A DNA stretch of 50,294 nt from Oscillospiraceae bacterium (GCA_022768245.1 JALEMR010000059.1:1-50294); one strand, 5' to 3'; shown: positions 18,984 to 29,021, counted from the stretch's first letter. The notes: generated from the sequence alone by a model not told the origin. A program made the numbers and translations.

Positions 18984-20855
18984 CTTCCTCTGCGCCAGCC
19001 ATATTATCAACACACTTACATCCGCAGGCGATACGCCCGATATTCTCCCCGCCTGTCCTATATTATCAGGCTGTACCTTATTCAGCTTCTCTATCGCTTC
19101 AAGACTAAGCCCTCCGATAGTGTTATAGTCAAAGGGATTTGGCAGTTTTTTCTCCTCCAACTTTTTTACATGCTCGACCTCCATGAGCTGACGTTCGATA
19201 TATCCGTCATATTCGATCTTAAGTTCCACCTGTTCGCGTACCTCATAGCTGAGAGGCTGTCTGTCCGTGTCAAATTCTGCAAGATCGTCATATTTTATCT
19301 GCGGACGGCGGATAAGCTCCGACATTCTCACTCCATGTTCCACGGGAGACGTTCCCTTTTCCACAAGCTTTTTATTAAGCCCCTCCGAGGGCGGCAGAGA
19401 TGTTTTCGACACACGGCGAATTTCCGCTTTTATCTGCTCTTCCTTGCGGAGAAATTTCTCATACCGTTCATCGGAGATAAGCCCTATCTCGTGACCTATC
19501 GGAGTAAGTCTTTCATCGGCGTTATCCTGCCGCAGTATCAGACGATATTCACTGCGGGAGGTCATCATGCGGTACGGGTCTGTCACACCCTTGATAACGA
19601 GGTCGTCGATAAGCGTTCCGATATATGAAGACGAACGGGACAGAGTTATCCCTTCAAGATGTTTCACACGTCTTGCGGCGTTTATCCCCGCAATAAGACC
19701 CTGTGCCGCGGCCTCTTCGTAGCCCGATGTTCCGTTGAATTGTCCCGCTCCGAACAGTCCCTTTATCCTCTTGAATTCGAGAGTGTGCTTCAGCTCCTGC
19801 GGGTCGCAGCAGTCGTATTCGATAGCGTAAGCGTTCCGCATTATCTCCACATGCTCCAGACCCTTTATTGAACGCAGAAAAGCTATCTGCACGTCCTCGG
19901 GCAGCGACGAAGACATTCCCTGTAAATAATATTCATCGGTGCCAAGCCCCATAGGCTCGATGAAGAGCTGATGCCGTTCGCGGTCGGGAAAGCGCATTAT
20001 CTTGTCCTCGATTGAGGGACAATAGCGTGGACCCACTCCGTGGATACGTCCCGAATAGAGCGGAGAACGTCCGATATTTTCCCTGATTATCCGATGAGTT
20101 TCCTCGTTTGTGTAAGCAATGTAGCAGGAAACGATATTTTTCATCTGTGAGTTGTCGCTCTCAAAGGAGAATGGCTGAATGTAGTCGTCGCCGCGCTGTT
20201 CTTCAAGCTGAGAAAAATCAATGCTTCGTTTGTGCACTCTGGAAGGAGTACCCGTTTTAAAGCGGCGAAGAGTTACCCCCAGCTTTTTCAGATTTTCCGA
20301 AAGATAATTTGCGGGAAGAGCAGCGTCGGGACCGCTCTCATAAGAGACCTCTCCCACGTGTATCATACCCTTTAAATATGTTCCAGTGGCAATTATGGCG
20401 CACTTGACCTTATATTCCGCGCCAAGCCGCGTGATAACGGAAGTAACCTCGCCGTTGTCCACGGTAACGTCCACTATTTCACCTTGTATCAGCTGAAGAT
20501 TCTCTTGTTCCTCACAAATCTTCTTCATGTGATTGTGATACTTCACCCTGTCCGCCTGCACGCGGAGACTGTGTACAGCAGGACCCTTACCGCGGTTGAG
20601 CATTCTGCTCTGGAGGAAGCACTCATCCGCAGCCTTGCCCATTTCGCCGCCGAGGGCGTCTATCTCTCTGACCAGATGACCCTTTGCGGTACCTCCGATA
20701 GAGGGATTGCAGGGCATATTCGCAACAGCGTCCAAAGATATTGTAAACAGAGCAGTTTTCGCGCCAAGCCGTGCGCTTGCGAGAGCAGCCTCCACTCCCG
20801 CATGACCCGCTCCGATAACGGCAACATCAAATTCGCCCATAAAATACGTGTTCAT
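18981..20855 (-). CDS. mnmG: tRNA uridine-5-carboxymethylaminomethyl modification enzyme MnmG, copy 1
   Basis: A 624-residue FAD enzyme that works with MnmE to modify U34 of several tRNAs. FAD motif [17 protein letters not shown] is near residue 14, then [24 protein letters not shown], and the C-terminal helical domain ends [29 protein letters not shown] ten bases upstream sets this start; a longer in-frame extension would run through the parS site. It lies 43 bases after mnmE. Its stop codon is the first TAG of the repeat array. Confidence 0.95.
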   Translation of the reverse strand: MNTYFMGEFDVAVIGAGHAGVEAALASARLGAKTALFTISLDAVANMPCNPSIGGTAKGHLVREIDALGGEMGKAADECFLQSRMLNRGKGPAVHSLRVQADRVKYHNHMKKICEEQENLQLIQGEIVDVTVDNGEVTSVITRLGAEYKVKCAIIATGTYLKGMIHVGEVSYESGPDAALPANYLSENLKKLGVTLRRFKTGTPSRVHKRSIDFSQLEEQRGDDYIQPFSFESDNSQMKNIVSCYIAYTNEETHRIIRENIGRSPLYSGRIHGVGPRYCPSIEDKIMRFPDRERHQLFIEPMGLGTDEYYLQGMSSSLPEDVQIAFLRSIKGLEHVEIMRNAYAIEYDCCDPQELKHTLEFKRIKGLFGAGQFNGTSGYEEAAAQGLIAGINAARRVKHLEGITLSRSSSYIGTLIDDLVIKGVTDPYRMMTSRSEYRLILRQDNADERLTPIGHEIGLISDERYEKFLRKEEQIKAEIRRVSKTSLPPSEGLNKKLVEKGTSPVEHGVRMSELIRRPQIKYDDLAEFDTDRQPLSYEVREQVELKIEYDGYIERQLMEVEHVKKLEEKKLPNPFDYNTIGGLSLEAIEKLNKVQPDNIGQAGRISGVSPADVSVLIIWLAQRK

Positions 20856-20875
20856 TCTACCATATCCTCTATAAA

Positions 20876-20891
20876 TGTTCCACATGGAACA
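20876..20891. promoter_or_regulatory. parS centromere site 5
   Basis: TGTTCCACATGGAACA in the 43-base gap between mnmE and mnmG1. Confidence 0.87.
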
Positions 20892-20898
20892 AAAAATA

Positions 20899-22275
20899 TC
20901 ATTTTCCCACACAGAAGTGAGAAAACACTTCATTTACGACAGCTTCGGAAGTCCTCTCGCCGGTCAGTTCAAGAAGATGATTTTCACCCTCGTCAAGAAT
21001 AATATTGACCGCGTCGAGAGTGTCTCCGAATTTCAGTGCAGAAATAGCCTCTGCAACGCATTTTTCCGCCTTGTCGATGCAAAGCTTCTGCCGCTCGTTA
21101 GCAATTATAGCATTGTCAGTTATACTATTATCAATAAAAATATCATTTATTACATTTTGTATAACACTAATACTGTTACCGTCCTTTGCGGAGATGTTGA
21201 TGACATTATCAAACTGTGAAGTAATTTTCTTTACATCTAAGCGATTTTCCTCGTCGCATTTGTTGATGATAGCGATAACATTTTTCCTGCCGCGGCACTT
21301 ATCAAATATCTTCATATCATCATCGTCAAAGGGACGGGAATTGTCAAACACCGCAAGGATAAGCCGGGACGAATCCAGCTTGCTTTCCGCACGCTGCACG
21401 CCTATTTTCTCTACCTCGTCGGAAGCTTCGCGGATACCTGCCGTGTCGGAGAGCCGCAGCACCATATCACCCAGCCGCACAGATTCCTCCACGATGTCGC
21501 GGGTAGTCCCCGCAGCGCTTGTGACAATGCTTCGCTCGCAGCCGGTCAGCAGATTCATAATAGTGCTCTTGCCCACATTGGGCTTGCCGCAGATGACGGT
21601 ATCAATTCCCTCGCGGATAATTTTCCCGTAATCGTAAGTGCTTTGGATTCGGCGGATCTCATCAAGAATATCGCTAAGCTCTGCAATGATGTTGTCATCG
21701 CCCACCTCGGGGATATCCTCCTCAGGGTAGTCCACCCACGCAGCTATCTCCCCCAGTAAATGAACGAGCCTGTCCGAAACGCCGCGTATCCTGCCGTAAA
21801 GTCTGCCATCGCGAAGAGCTTCGGCGCATCTGTGATAAGCCTCTCCGTCGGCGGAAATTATGTCCATAACGCCCTCCGCCTGAGTAAGAGACATTTTCCC
21901 GTTAAGAAAAGCCCGCTTGGTGAACTCCCCGCCCTCTGCGGGAACAGCCCCCGCCTCGTATATCCTGCGGAGCAGCTTTTCGGTGACATATATCCCCCCG
22001 TGACAGGACGCTTCAACGCAGTCCTCGCCCGTGTAGGACTTAGGACATCTGAAAACAGTCAGCACACCATCATCAATTTTATTACCCTCGCCGTCGGAGT
22101 AATAGCCGTAAGCGCAGGTATACCCGTCCATTTCGGAGGGCAATATCTTCGCGGAAACGGGAGTAAATATCATGTCTGCGATATCAAAAGCCCGACTGCC
22201 CGAAATGCGGATAACAGATATCCCTCCCACAGCTCTGGAAGTGGATATGGCAGCGATAGTATCATCTAATCTCAT
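20899..22275 (-). CDS. mnmE: tRNA modification GTPase MnmE
   Basis: A 458-residue GTPase, partner of MnmG in forming 5-carboxymethylaminomethyl-U34. The N-terminal tetrahydrofolate-binding domain starts [22 protein letters not shown]. The G domain has [15 protein letters not shown] and NKCDE, and the C-terminus ends FSHFCVGK with the conserved Cys. Only one copy is present, so MnmE must serve both MnmG proteins if both are expressed. A 122-base leader with a perfect hairpin and two TTTCAACA boxes precedes it. Confidence 0.96.
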   Translation of the reverse strand: MRLDDTIAAISTSRAVGGISVIRISGSRAFDIADMIFTPVSAKILPSEMDGYTCAYGYYSDGEGNKIDDGVLTVFRCPKSYTGEDCVEASCHGGIYVTEKLLRRIYEAGAVPAEGGEFTKRAFLNGKMSLTQAEGVMDIISADGEAYHRCAEALRDGRLYGRIRGVSDRLVHLLGEIAAWVDYPEEDIPEVGDDNIIAELSDILDEIRRIQSTYDYGKIIREGIDTVICGKPNVGKSTIMNLLTGCERSIVTSAAGTTRDIVEESVRLGDMVLRLSDTAGIREASDEVEKIGVQRAESKLDSSRLILAVFDNSRPFDDDDMKIFDKCRGRKNVIAIINKCDEENRLDVKKITSQFDNVINISAKDGNSISVIQNVINDIFIDNSITDNAIIANERQKLCIDKAEKCVAEAISALKFGDTLDAVNIILDEGENHLLELTGERTSEAVVNEVFSHFCVGK

Positions 22276-22290
22276 ATACGATCTCCATCT

Positions 22291-22360
22291 GTTTCAACAA
22301 TTATATGAAATTCTGTTGAAAATAAAATATAGCAATGCGGACAGAAAATTCTGTCCGCAT
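22291..22360 (-). promoter_or_regulatory. jag-mnmE intergenic structure: perfect hairpin and paired TTTCAACA boxes
   Basis: A 26-base perfect inverted repeat (22335-22360, arms ATGCGGACAGAA/TTCTGTCCGCAT) lies downstream of jag; the T-run is interrupted, so it may be a leaky terminator or a leader hairpin for mnmE. Between it and mnmE, GTTTCAACA (22291-22299) and TGTTGAAAA (22314-22322) face each other, as box pairs do near oriC and gyrB. Confidence 0.55.
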
Positions 22361-22397
22361 ATGTATTATACCGATAATCTACCCTGACGGAAAATGC

Positions 22398-23219
22398 TCA
22401 GATATCTATCTTTCCGTAAAGGTCGCCCGAATAAAGCTCGCTGTCCTCGGGCTTGGGCTTTTTGTAGTCCTTCTCGAAGGAAGTCTTCATAAGGTCCATG
22501 GAACGGGGCTTGTATTCCTGCTTGCCGCCCTTGTTTCCGTACTTTCCGCCCTTGCCGTTCTTATATCCGCCCTTGCCTCTGCCTTCGTACTTCTTTTCGG
22601 GTCTGGGATTTGTGGAAGATATAACAACGCGTCTGTAAGGCTCCTCGCCGATACTCTTTGAGGTAACGCCCTCTATCTCGGACACAGCGGAATGGATGAT
22701 ACGTCTTTCGTAAGGATTCATAGGTTCAAGAGTGCTTGTTCTGCCCGTTCTGATAACGGTCTTGGATATCTTTGCAGCCAGGTCCTCAAGGATAGCCTTT
22801 CTTTTCTCGCGGTAGCCGCAGGAATCCACGGTAATGCGGTAATATTCCTTATCGGTGCGGTTAGCGCACATAGAAGCGAGATACTGGATAGCGTCGAGGG
22901 TCTCGCCTCTTCTGCCGATAACGGCGCCGGAGGTATCGCCTACGATATCAATAACGGTATCCTCTTCGTTGACTGTAACGTTAAGATCGGCTTCAATGCC
23001 CATTCTTTCAACAATGCCTTTGATGTAATCGGCAGCTATCTCGGACTTAGACTTTGTATACTCCGCAGAGATTCTCGCATCGGCGGAGCCTATGCCTAAA
23101 AATCCCTTTTTAGGCTCCTCGATAACTTCAAACCTGATCTTTGCTTCCTCAACTCCGAATTCGGCAGCAGCAAGAGCCCTTGCCTCTTCGACAGTTTTCG
23201 CTGTAAATTCCTTTTTCAT
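22398..23219 (-). CDS. jag: RNA-binding protein Jag/KhpB
   Basis: A 273-residue protein with the Jag_N domain (KEFTAKTVEEARALAAAEFGVEE, then GFLGIG), a KH domain around GAVIGRRGETLDAIQYLAS, and an R3H domain with PMNPYERRIIHSAV. This family acts with KhpA in RNA binding and in cell-wall or division control. A Gly/Lys-rich stretch (about residues 215-245, repeats of GGKYGNKGGK type) follows the R3H domain and is not usual for the family; it may add RNA or membrane affinity. It lies 27 bases after yidC in the standard rpmH-end order. Confidence 0.93.
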   Translation of the reverse strand: MKKEFTAKTVEEARALAAAEFGVEEAKIRFEVIEEPKKGFLGIGSADARISAEYTKSKSEIAADYIKGIVERMGIEADLNVTVNEEDTVIDIVGDTSGAVIGRRGETLDAIQYLASMCANRTDKEYYRITVDSCGYREKRKAILEDLAAKISKTVIRTGRTSTLEPMNPYERRIIHSAVSEIEGVTSKSIGEEPYRRVVISSTNPRPEKKYEGRGKGGYKNGKGGKYGNKGGKQEYKPRSMDLMKTSFEKDYKKPKPEDSELYSGDLYGKIDI

Positions 23220-23246
23220 TGCGGGTAACTCCTTTCAAAGCGACTG

Positions 23247-24464
23247 TCAGTTGTCGCCGTATTTTTCAGCCTGTCTGCGTCTTGCTTCCTCGAGAAGCCT
23301 GTTTTCCTCCTCGGTAAGCTCTTCGTCCCTGTATTTATCTTCAACTTTTTTGCGGTTTTCTGAAATAAGCTTGCTCTGTATATCCTTCTGCTGAGACTTG
23401 CTCAGCTTGATATCAAATCCGTCGTCGTCGGAGAGCTTAGCTCCCGCGACGCCGTTATTATTGGCAGCTGAAGCCGCAGCGGTGCCGTTCTGTTCGGCGA
23501 GGAGCTGCTGATAGCGCTGCATCATATCGACCTTTTTCTTAGCCTTTTTCTTTTTCTTATCCTTTTCGAGAAGCTTAGCCACATACTCGGGAGTATATAT
23601 CTTATTGAGTACCGCCGAAGAGATAAGCTGAAGGACACCCGAAACAGCCCAGTAGAAGCCGATAGCCGCAGGAGAAGCAAATGCCATAGCCACGAACATT
23701 ATGCAGAAAAAGTAATTCATCATATTCATGCTTGCCATCTGGCTTGCCTGTGCGGGATTGTTCTTCTTCTGACGTCTTGTCATGATGAATGTGGACAAAA
23801 GCTGAACTATACCGCAGACTATAGGTATGATAATAAGACCGACAGAGCCTGCGTCCCAGCCGTTTTCGGGGTGGAACGTGGGAGTAACTCCCAGGTCGAT
23901 TATTCCGAAAAGATTATTGTCAAAATTTCTGACGGTATCATAGAATCCGTCGGGAAGATCTGCGAACTGACTGCTCACTGCAGGGTCATGTATCGCCTGT
24001 ATAATGTAAAGCTCGGGTCTGCTTTTGAAGTAGGTCTGGTCGCCGTATCCCACGAGATTCCGGCATATTTCGGTAGCCTGGTCGATAACATCGCTGCTCA
24101 CTCTGAGAATGTGGGTGATAGGACGGTATACAACGTCGAATATACCGTACAGTATAGGAAGCTGTATCAGAAGCGGCGTACAGGAGGACATGGGGTTGAT
24201 ATTTTCCTCCGCATAAAGCTCCATAGTAGCTTCCTGCAGCTTCTGCTGATTGTTGGCGTATTTCTTTTTAAGCTGTTCAAGCTTAGGACCAAGCGCCGTC
24301 ATTGCCGCAGAGCTTTTCTGCGTCTTTACGGAAATAGGGAACAAGATCAATTTTGTAAACAGTGTAAAGATAACGATAGACAGGGCATAGCTTCCGCAAA
24401 GCTTATATGCGAGCCATATTACCCAGCCCAAGGGATAACCGATTATCCTGCTGATAACGCCCAT
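23247..24464 (-). CDS. yidC: Membrane protein insertase YidC/OxaI/SpoIIIJ type
   Basis: A 405-residue polytopic insertase for small and tail-simple membrane proteins. The conserved core starts ALSIVIFTLFTKLILFPISVKTQKSS, and KLEQLKKKYANNQQKLQEATMELY is the cytoplasmic coiled-coil hairpin; three further membrane segments follow. There is no lipobox, unlike Bacillus SpoIIIJ. An extracytoplasmic insertion of about 70 residues lies between segments 2 and 3. The C-tail is strongly basic (KKKKKAKKKVD), suited to ribosome contact, then Ala/Asn-rich and charged. GGAGG precedes the ATG. Confidence 0.95.
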   Translation of the reverse strand: MGVISRIIGYPLGWVIWLAYKLCGSYALSIVIFTLFTKLILFPISVKTQKSSAAMTALGPKLEQLKKKYANNQQKLQEATMELYAEENINPMSSCTPLLIQLPILYGIFDVVYRPITHILRVSSDVIDQATEICRNLVGYGDQTYFKSRPELYIIQAIHDPAVSSQFADLPDGFYDTVRNFDNNLFGIIDLGVTPTFHPENGWDAGSVGLIIIPIVCGIVQLLSTFIMTRRQKKNNPAQASQMASMNMMNYFFCIMFVAMAFASPAAIGFYWAVSGVLQLISSAVLNKIYTPEYVAKLLEKDKKKKKAKKKVDMMQRYQQLLAEQNGTAAASAANNNGVAGAKLSDDDGFDIKLSKSQQKDIQSKLISENRKKVEDKYRDEELTEEENRLLEEARRRQAEKYGDN

Positions 24465-24535
24465 TATAATCCTCCGATTTTACTTTTTCTTTTTTTCACA
24501 AAATATATAAAAATTCCTCAAAAGGGAAATTTTTT

Positions 24536-24844
24536 TCATTTTTTATTTTTACCGAAGTAAATTTTCATAGCCTGCTTTGCTTCTTGCTTTTTTCTTGAAG
24601 CGGCGGACATATGAAAAAAATCAAATTTCTCGGGAACAGGGTCCACCCCGCCGAGACTCCATGGATTGCACCGCATAAGTCTCCAGACGGAAAGAACGGT
24701 GCCTTTTATAACGCCATGCTTTTCAACAGCTTTCACAGCATATGTTGAACAGGTAGGATAATATTTGCAGCACGGCGGCTTATAGGGGGAAATAAATTTT
24801 CTGTAAAATTTTATGAGAGCAAGCAATACTCTTTTCATGATCAT
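24536..24844 (-). CDS. yidD: Membrane protein insertion efficiency factor YidD
   Basis: A 102-residue protein with the full family motif: [35 protein letters not shown], then [13 protein letters not shown]. It is membrane-associated by an amphipathic helix and helps YidC. The ATG overlaps the rnpA stop by four bases; a second ATG two codons on is an alternative start. Confidence 0.94.
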   Translation of the reverse strand: MIMKRVLLALIKFYRKFISPYKPPCCKYYPTCSTYAVKAVEKHGVIKGTVLSVWRLMRCNPWSLGGVDPVPEKFDFFHMSAASRKKQEAKQAMKIYFGKNKK

Positions 24845-25191
24845 ATCTGCTGCTGTTTCGGCTTAGTCATTAAGGGAACGACCTTATTTCTGAAAAATGC
24901 CGAAATATGGTAGCTTTTGCAGCTGCATGCGTCGGTCCTTGCGGCAACGACGATATCGAAGCCCTTGGGAAAAAGCTCTTCCGTCTCGCGGTAAGCCTGT
25001 CTGATAACGCGTCTTGCGCGGCTCCTGTCCACAGCGCAGCCGATCTTCTTGCCTGTGGAGATGCCTATCCTGTTGAATTTTCTGCCGTTTCTGCGGAAAT
25101 AGACAGCACAGCTGCGGCCGACGATATATGTTCCTTTTTTATAAAGGGAGACAAAATCCTTATTCTTGTTAAGCTTGACCGTATACTTCAT
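24841..25191 (-). CDS. rnpA: Ribonuclease P protein component
   Basis: A 116-residue basic protein that binds RNase P RNA for tRNA 5' processing. The central [27 protein letters not shown] is the family's RNR region, with Ser where Asn is most common. The start [13 protein letters not shown] is chosen because an upstream TTG extension would cover the terminator between rpmH and rnpA. The Shine-Dalgarno is weak (GGTG). It overlaps yidD by four bases. Confidence 0.94.
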   Translation of the reverse strand: MKYTVKLNKNKDFVSLYKKGTYIVGRSCAVYFRRNGRKFNRIGISTGKKIGCAVDRSRARRVIRQAYRETEELFPKGFDIVVAARTDACSCKSYHISAFFRNKVVPLMTKPKQQQI

Positions 25192-25201
25192 AGACACCAC
25201 T

Positions 25202-25229
25202 AAAAAATAAGACCACAATTCCTGTGGTC
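25202..25229 (-). terminator. Terminator/attenuator between rpmH and rnpA
   Basis: GACCACA pairs with TGTGGTC across GGAAT and is followed on the minus strand by TTATTTTTTA. It lies only 10 bases before the rnpA start, so it should reduce rnpA-yidD-yidC expression relative to rpmH. Confidence 0.8.
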
Positions 25230-25282
25230 ATATTATGACAGAGCCGAAAAAACACGCACTGCCTCTGTATTGATTCCACAAC

Positions 25283-25327
25283 AAAGCCCATGTCTGCGGA
25301 GAGACATCGCCGCAGACGTAAGGCTTT
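25283..25327 (-). other. Strong stem-loop in the rpmH-rnpA intergenic RNA
   Basis: Nested arms AAAGCC/GGCTTT and GTCTGCGG/CCGCAGAC form a long stem with a ten-base loop within the 165-base gap between rpmH and rnpA. No U-tract follows, so it is probably not a terminator; a processing or stability structure is possible. Confidence 0.55.
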
Positions 25328-25383
25328 TATCGGTTCACAATAAAATCTGACTTAAGCAGGGTTAATACTGTAATTCCGATGAA

Positions 25384-25518
25384 TTAGTATGTGAGGTGCT
25401 TTCTGCCCTTAGCTCTTCTTCTTGCGAGAACCTTGCGGCCGTTTCTTGTAGCCATTCTCTTTCTGAAGCCGTGCTCCTTTTTTCTGTGGATCTTCTTAGG
25501 CTGATATGTTCTTTTCAT
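25384..25518 (-). CDS. rpmH: Ribosomal protein bL34
   Basis: A 44-residue protein starting [21 protein letters not shown] and continuing [19 protein letters not shown], the complete bL34 sequence pattern. GGAGGAG lies eight bases upstream of the ATG. It is the first gene of the left arm, read away from dnaA, as in most Bacillota. Confidence 0.98.
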   Translation of the reverse strand: MKRTYQPKKIHRKKEHGFRKRMATRNGRKVLARRRAKGRKHLTY

Positions 25519-25627
25519 TACGGTTTCTCCTCCTTTTCAGCGACGCTTATCATGCGCATATGCGCCAACCCGTCTTAATTACTTAAATAACGCAAGGACT
25601 ATTCAAAAAATATCCCGTCAATAATAC

Positions 25628-25657
25628 AGTATACTATATTATAACCGCATCTGTCAA
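25628..25657 (-). promoter_or_regulatory. Promoter of rpmH
   Basis: Minus strand TTGACA (25657-25652), 18-base spacer, TATACT (25633-25628). Confidence 0.75.
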
Positions 25658-25831
25658 GTGTTTTTTCATAATTTTTTTCAATTTGTAATTAATTATCTCA
25701 AAATCCGAGGAAAATGCGGTCTTGTTTTGGTGAAACAGACTGTAAAGCTATCATCATTGCTCAAAATTGCTCAGATTATGCAAATCGGACCTTATATACT
25801 ATTAATAAATGTTTACAATCCGAAAAAAAGC

Positions 25832-25860
25832 TTGATTTTATCTGCAGAATATGATATAAT
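25832..25860 (+). promoter_or_regulatory. Promoter of dnaA
   Basis: TTGATT (25832-25837), 17-base spacer, TATAAT (25855-25860). The 430-base rpmH-dnaA gap otherwise holds AT-rich sequence, including ATTTGTAATTAATTAT (from 25682), which recurs at the oriC unwinding region (from 27682), and a 12-base palindrome GCGCATATGCGC (25554-25565) in the rpmH leader. Confidence 0.75.
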
Positions 25861-25916
25861 GTATTTGTGATATTGTCTGCCTTTATAGGCTGACCAAAAG
25901 AGAAAGGAGATCCTGT

Positions 25917-25952
25917 ATGGAATCCGGTCCATGCGGAAAAATTGTCTTATGA
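25917..25952 (+). CDS. Candidate 11-residue leader peptide overlapping the dnaA start
   Basis: ATG at 25917 follows AAAGGAG by seven bases, the best Shine-Dalgarno spacing in this leader. The frame encodes MESGPCGKIVL and stops with a TGA overlapping the dnaA ATG as ATGA (25949-25952). No equally good ribosome site serves dnaA itself. I infer translational coupling; no protein homology can be judged at this length. Confidence 0.45.
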   Translation: MESGPCGKIVL

Positions 25953-27304
25953 ATTCCTTTGAAGATGTGTTTGACAAGGTTCTTGAATATTGCAGACAAA
26001 AGGTCTCAAACGGCGAGCTGACCGACGTCGCATACAATACGTGGATAAAAACCATTACCCCCGTAAGACTTGACGGTAATGTCGCTGTGCTCAGCGTGCC
26101 CTCCGAATTTCACGGCAACTGCGCTCTGAAAAACTACGGCAATCTCCTGAGAGAGGCATTTTATACCGTCCTCGGCTTTAAAACGGACGTGCGGATAGAA
26201 GTGGACGACTCCGACAGCACCCCTGCTTCGGAAGGCGGCTTTCCTGAGGACGAGTACTATCCCGATATACATAAGGACGACTCCGACTACGAATATACCT
26301 TCGATACATTCATCGTCGGACGCTCCAACGAATTTGCCTACGCCGCAAGCACAGCCGTCGCAAGAGCGGACCATACCGACGTTACCTATAACCCTCTTTT
26401 CATATACGGTCCGTCGGGAATGGGCAAAACTCACCTTCTTACGGCTATTTGCAACGAGATAAAGTCTCTCCACCCCGAAAAGAACGTTATCTTCGTAACG
26501 GGCGAGGCTTTCGCCAACGAGCTTATCGACATGATAGGCAAGAAAAATACCCAGCCCTTTAAACAGAAATACCGCAGCGCAGATGTGCTCCTTATCGACG
26601 ATATCCACTTTATCGCAGGAAAGGACTCCACTCAGGAGGAATTCTTCCACACCTTCAACGAGCTGCACAACAAGGGCAAGCAGATAGTTATCACCTCCGA
26701 CCGTCCGCCGAAGGAGATCACTACCCTCGAAAACCGTATCAGGACCCGCTTCGAATGGGGCATTATCGCCGACATTTCCGCTCCCGAATACGAGACCAGA
26801 GTGGCTATAATCAAGCGGAAGGCAAAGCTGATGAACTTCGTCATTCCCGACGATGTTGTGGAATGCATCGCAAACCGTCTGAAATCGAACATACGTCAGC
26901 TGGAGGGCTGCGTCAAGAAGCTTAAGGCTTCCCAGGACCTGGTGGGTACCGCTCCCACGATAGTCATGGCGCAGAACGCAATCAGGGAAATACTCTCCGA
27001 CGACCAGCCCGCGCCCATTACCATAGATAAGATAATCAGCGACGTTGCCAGCGTTTACGGCGTCACCGCAGAGGATATCCGCTCCAAAAAGCGTTCGGCG
27101 CAGATATCTACCGCAAGAAAGGTCTGCGCATATGTCATCAAGCAGGTGATACAGATATCCTATAAATCAATAGGAGCGGAAATAGGCGGCAAGGACCACT
27201 CCACAGTGGTATACTACATCGACGACGTTACCAAGCAGATGAAGACCGATTCCCGCAAACGGGAAACTATCGAGGACATCATCAAAAATCTTAATTCGGT
27301 ATAA
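25949..27304 (+). CDS. dnaA: Chromosomal replication initiator DnaA
   Basis: A 451-residue initiator. Domain I starts FEDVFDKVLEYCRQKV; domain III has Walker A YGPSGMGKTHLL, Walker B LLIDDIHF and sensor ITSDRPPKEI; domain IV ends with the DNA-binding signature GGKDHSTVVYY. An upstream in-frame ATG (25931) would add six residues, but its spacing from the only good Shine-Dalgarno is over 20 bases; the ATG at 25949 overlaps the stop of a leader frame. Ser-Thr in GGKDHST where Thr-Thr is common is a conservative change. It begins the right arm, immediately before the likely oriC. Confidence 0.96.
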   Translation: MNSFEDVFDKVLEYCRQKVSNGELTDVAYNTWIKTITPVRLDGNVAVLSVPSEFHGNCALKNYGNLLREAFYTVLGFKTDVRIEVDDSDSTPASEGGFPEDEYYPDIHKDDSDYEYTFDTFIVGRSNEFAYAASTAVARADHTDVTYNPLFIYGPSGMGKTHLLTAICNEIKSLHPEKNVIFVTGEAFANELIDMIGKKNTQPFKQKYRSADVLLIDDIHFIAGKDSTQEEFFHTFNELHNKGKQIVITSDRPPKEITTLENRIRTRFEWGIIADISAPEYETRVAIIKRKAKLMNFVIPDDVVECIANRLKSNIRQLEGCVKKLKASQDLVGTAPTIVMAQNAIREILSDDQPAPITIDKIISDVASVYGVTAEDIRSKKRSAQISTARKVCAYVIKQVIQISYKSIGAEIGGKDHSTVVYYIDDVTKQMKTDSRKRETIEDIIKNLNSV

Positions 27305-27891
27305 GGACATGCTTTACAAATAGTTATAAACAATGATTTCAACATAGTGTTGAAACTGCTGTTAAAAAAACTAATCGTTATAGCTCCGAAGTTCACAACA
27401 GTGTTATACCATCTGTATAAACAATGTTTTCAACAGCTTGTGGAATTCAATTTTTAAAATCACAGGATATTTTCCTTTTCAACAATTTTTTTCACAATTT
27501 TTAAACATTAAACAGTAAGTTTTCAAGATTTTTCCCAAATTGTAACCGAGTTTGTAATCGGTGAGTAACTTTTTTAACATTTCAACAAAAATTCAGCTTC
27601 GGAGATGTTAATGAGATATCCCCGCAGACAAAAGCTTTAACGGGTGTTTCAACATTTTCAATGTTACTACTACTGTTACTAATTTGTAATTAATTATATT
27701 TTTATTTTATCATTTTGTAACCCGATTTGATGTTTAAATTACAATAGGTTACAAAAAAGCTGTTAAAAACCAAATATTCAGGGTATTATTATAAGATACA
27801 TGTAAAAATAAGTTACAGACTGTAATTTATTACTGTTTGTAATCATTTTTCCGCCGAAAAGCGGATAAGCATCAGGAAAGGATTGATATTA
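27305..27891. other. Probable chromosomal origin of replication (oriC), dnaA-dnaN intergenic
   Basis: This 587-base AT-rich gap has no gene. Boxes of the form (T/A/G)TTTCAACA occur at 27336-27344, 27348-27356 (inverted), 27427-27435, 27476-27484, 27579-27587 and 27646-27654; they differ from the standard DnaA box TTATCCACA at two or three places. TGTGGAATT (27439-27447) is another weak box. Just after the last box, 27667-27684 reads CTA CTA CTG TTA CTA ATT, the complement of a DnaA-trio array, and leads into a nearly pure A/T stretch to about 27770, the likely unwinding element. Gene context agrees with oriC; the boxes are inferred. Confidence 0.75.
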
Positions 27892-28998
27892 TTGAAATTT
27901 CAGTGCAGTCAGACGACTCTCATAGAAGCGCTCAACAACGTAACAAGGGCAGTTCCTCAGAAGTCTACCATATCGGTGCTGGAGGGCATCAAGTTCGTCC
28001 TCGACAAGAATAATCTGGAGCTTACGGGCTATGACCTTGAAATGGGTATCCAGACTCGCATCTCCGTGGATTCACAGGATTTCGGAGAGTTCGTTATCAG
28101 CGCAAGGCTCTTTACCGATATCATCAGAAAAATGGACAGCGATACCATTAGGGTGGAGATCGACGATAAGCTTAAGGTAACCGTAAGCGGAGATAACGCG
28201 GAATATAATATCTCCGCAGTGTCCGCCGAGGAATATCCATCACTCCCCGACTGCGATACGGGAGACAGCTTCTCCTTCTCCCAGTCCGTTCTGAAAAATA
28301 TGATAAATCAGACTATCTATGCCGTTGCTGTGGACGATAAGAAGCCTGTGCTCACGGGAGAATTATTCGATATTGAAAACGGCAGCTTCAATCTTGTGGC
28401 TATCGACGGCTACCGCCTCGCTATCAGACATGAGAACATCAACAGCGAAAACAAGTACTATTTCGTCGTAAAGGCAAAGGCGTTGAACGAAGTATCAAAG
28501 CTTCTTAAGGACGACGATAAGTCGGAGGTACTTCTCCACGTTTCGAAAAAGCATATCGTTTTCGAGATAAACGGCTATATGGTCATCTCCCGTCTGCTGG
28601 AGGGCGATTATCACAACTATAAGGCTTCCGTGCCCGCCAACGGCACTACCGAGATAATCATTAAAACAAAGGAGCTCATAAGCAGCCTTGAAAGATGCTC
28701 TCTCCTTATCAATGAGAAGATGAAAGCGCCTATCAAGTGCGTTTTCGACGAGGGCATGGTCAAGATAACCTGCTCTACGCCGCTGGGTAAGTTCTCCGAC
28801 GAGATACCTGCCGATATCAGCGGAAAACGGGTCGAGATAGGCTTTAACTGCCGCTATCTCAGCGAGGCTGTCAGGGCTGCCGAGTCGGATAAGATAAAAA
28901 TGTACTCAAACGGCGGTCTTGCGCCTATGAAGATAGTTCCGCTGGAGGGCGATGCATATACCTTCCTCGTGCTGCCCGTAAGACTTAAATCCGAATAA
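27892..28998 (+). CDS. dnaN: DNA polymerase III beta sliding clamp
   Basis: A 368-residue clamp with three repeated domains; [21 protein letters not shown] starts domain 1 and the C-terminus VLPVRLKSE resembles the usual MPVR-L ending. The start is TTG, ten bases after AAAGGA; another TTG three codons upstream overlaps that Shine-Dalgarno. It follows oriC in the common dnaA-dnaN-rlbA-recF order. Confidence 0.96.
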   Translation: MKFQCSQTTLIEALNNVTRAVPQKSTISVLEGIKFVLDKNNLELTGYDLEMGIQTRISVDSQDFGEFVISARLFTDIIRKMDSDTIRVEIDDKLKVTVSGDNAEYNISAVSAEEYPSLPDCDTGDSFSFSQSVLKNMINQTIYAVAVDDKKPVLTGELFDIENGSFNLVAIDGYRLAIRHENINSENKYYFVVKAKALNEVSKLLKDDDKSEVLLHVSKKHIVFEINGYMVISRLLEGDYHNYKASVPANGTTEIIIKTKELISSLERCSLLINEKMKAPIKCVFDEGMVKITCSTPLGKFSDEIPADISGKRVEIGFNCRYLSEAVRAAESDKIKMYSNGGLAPMKIVPLEGDAYTFLVLPVRLKSE

Positions 28999-29021
28999 AT
29001 GGTAAAAAATTGGAGAAAATA

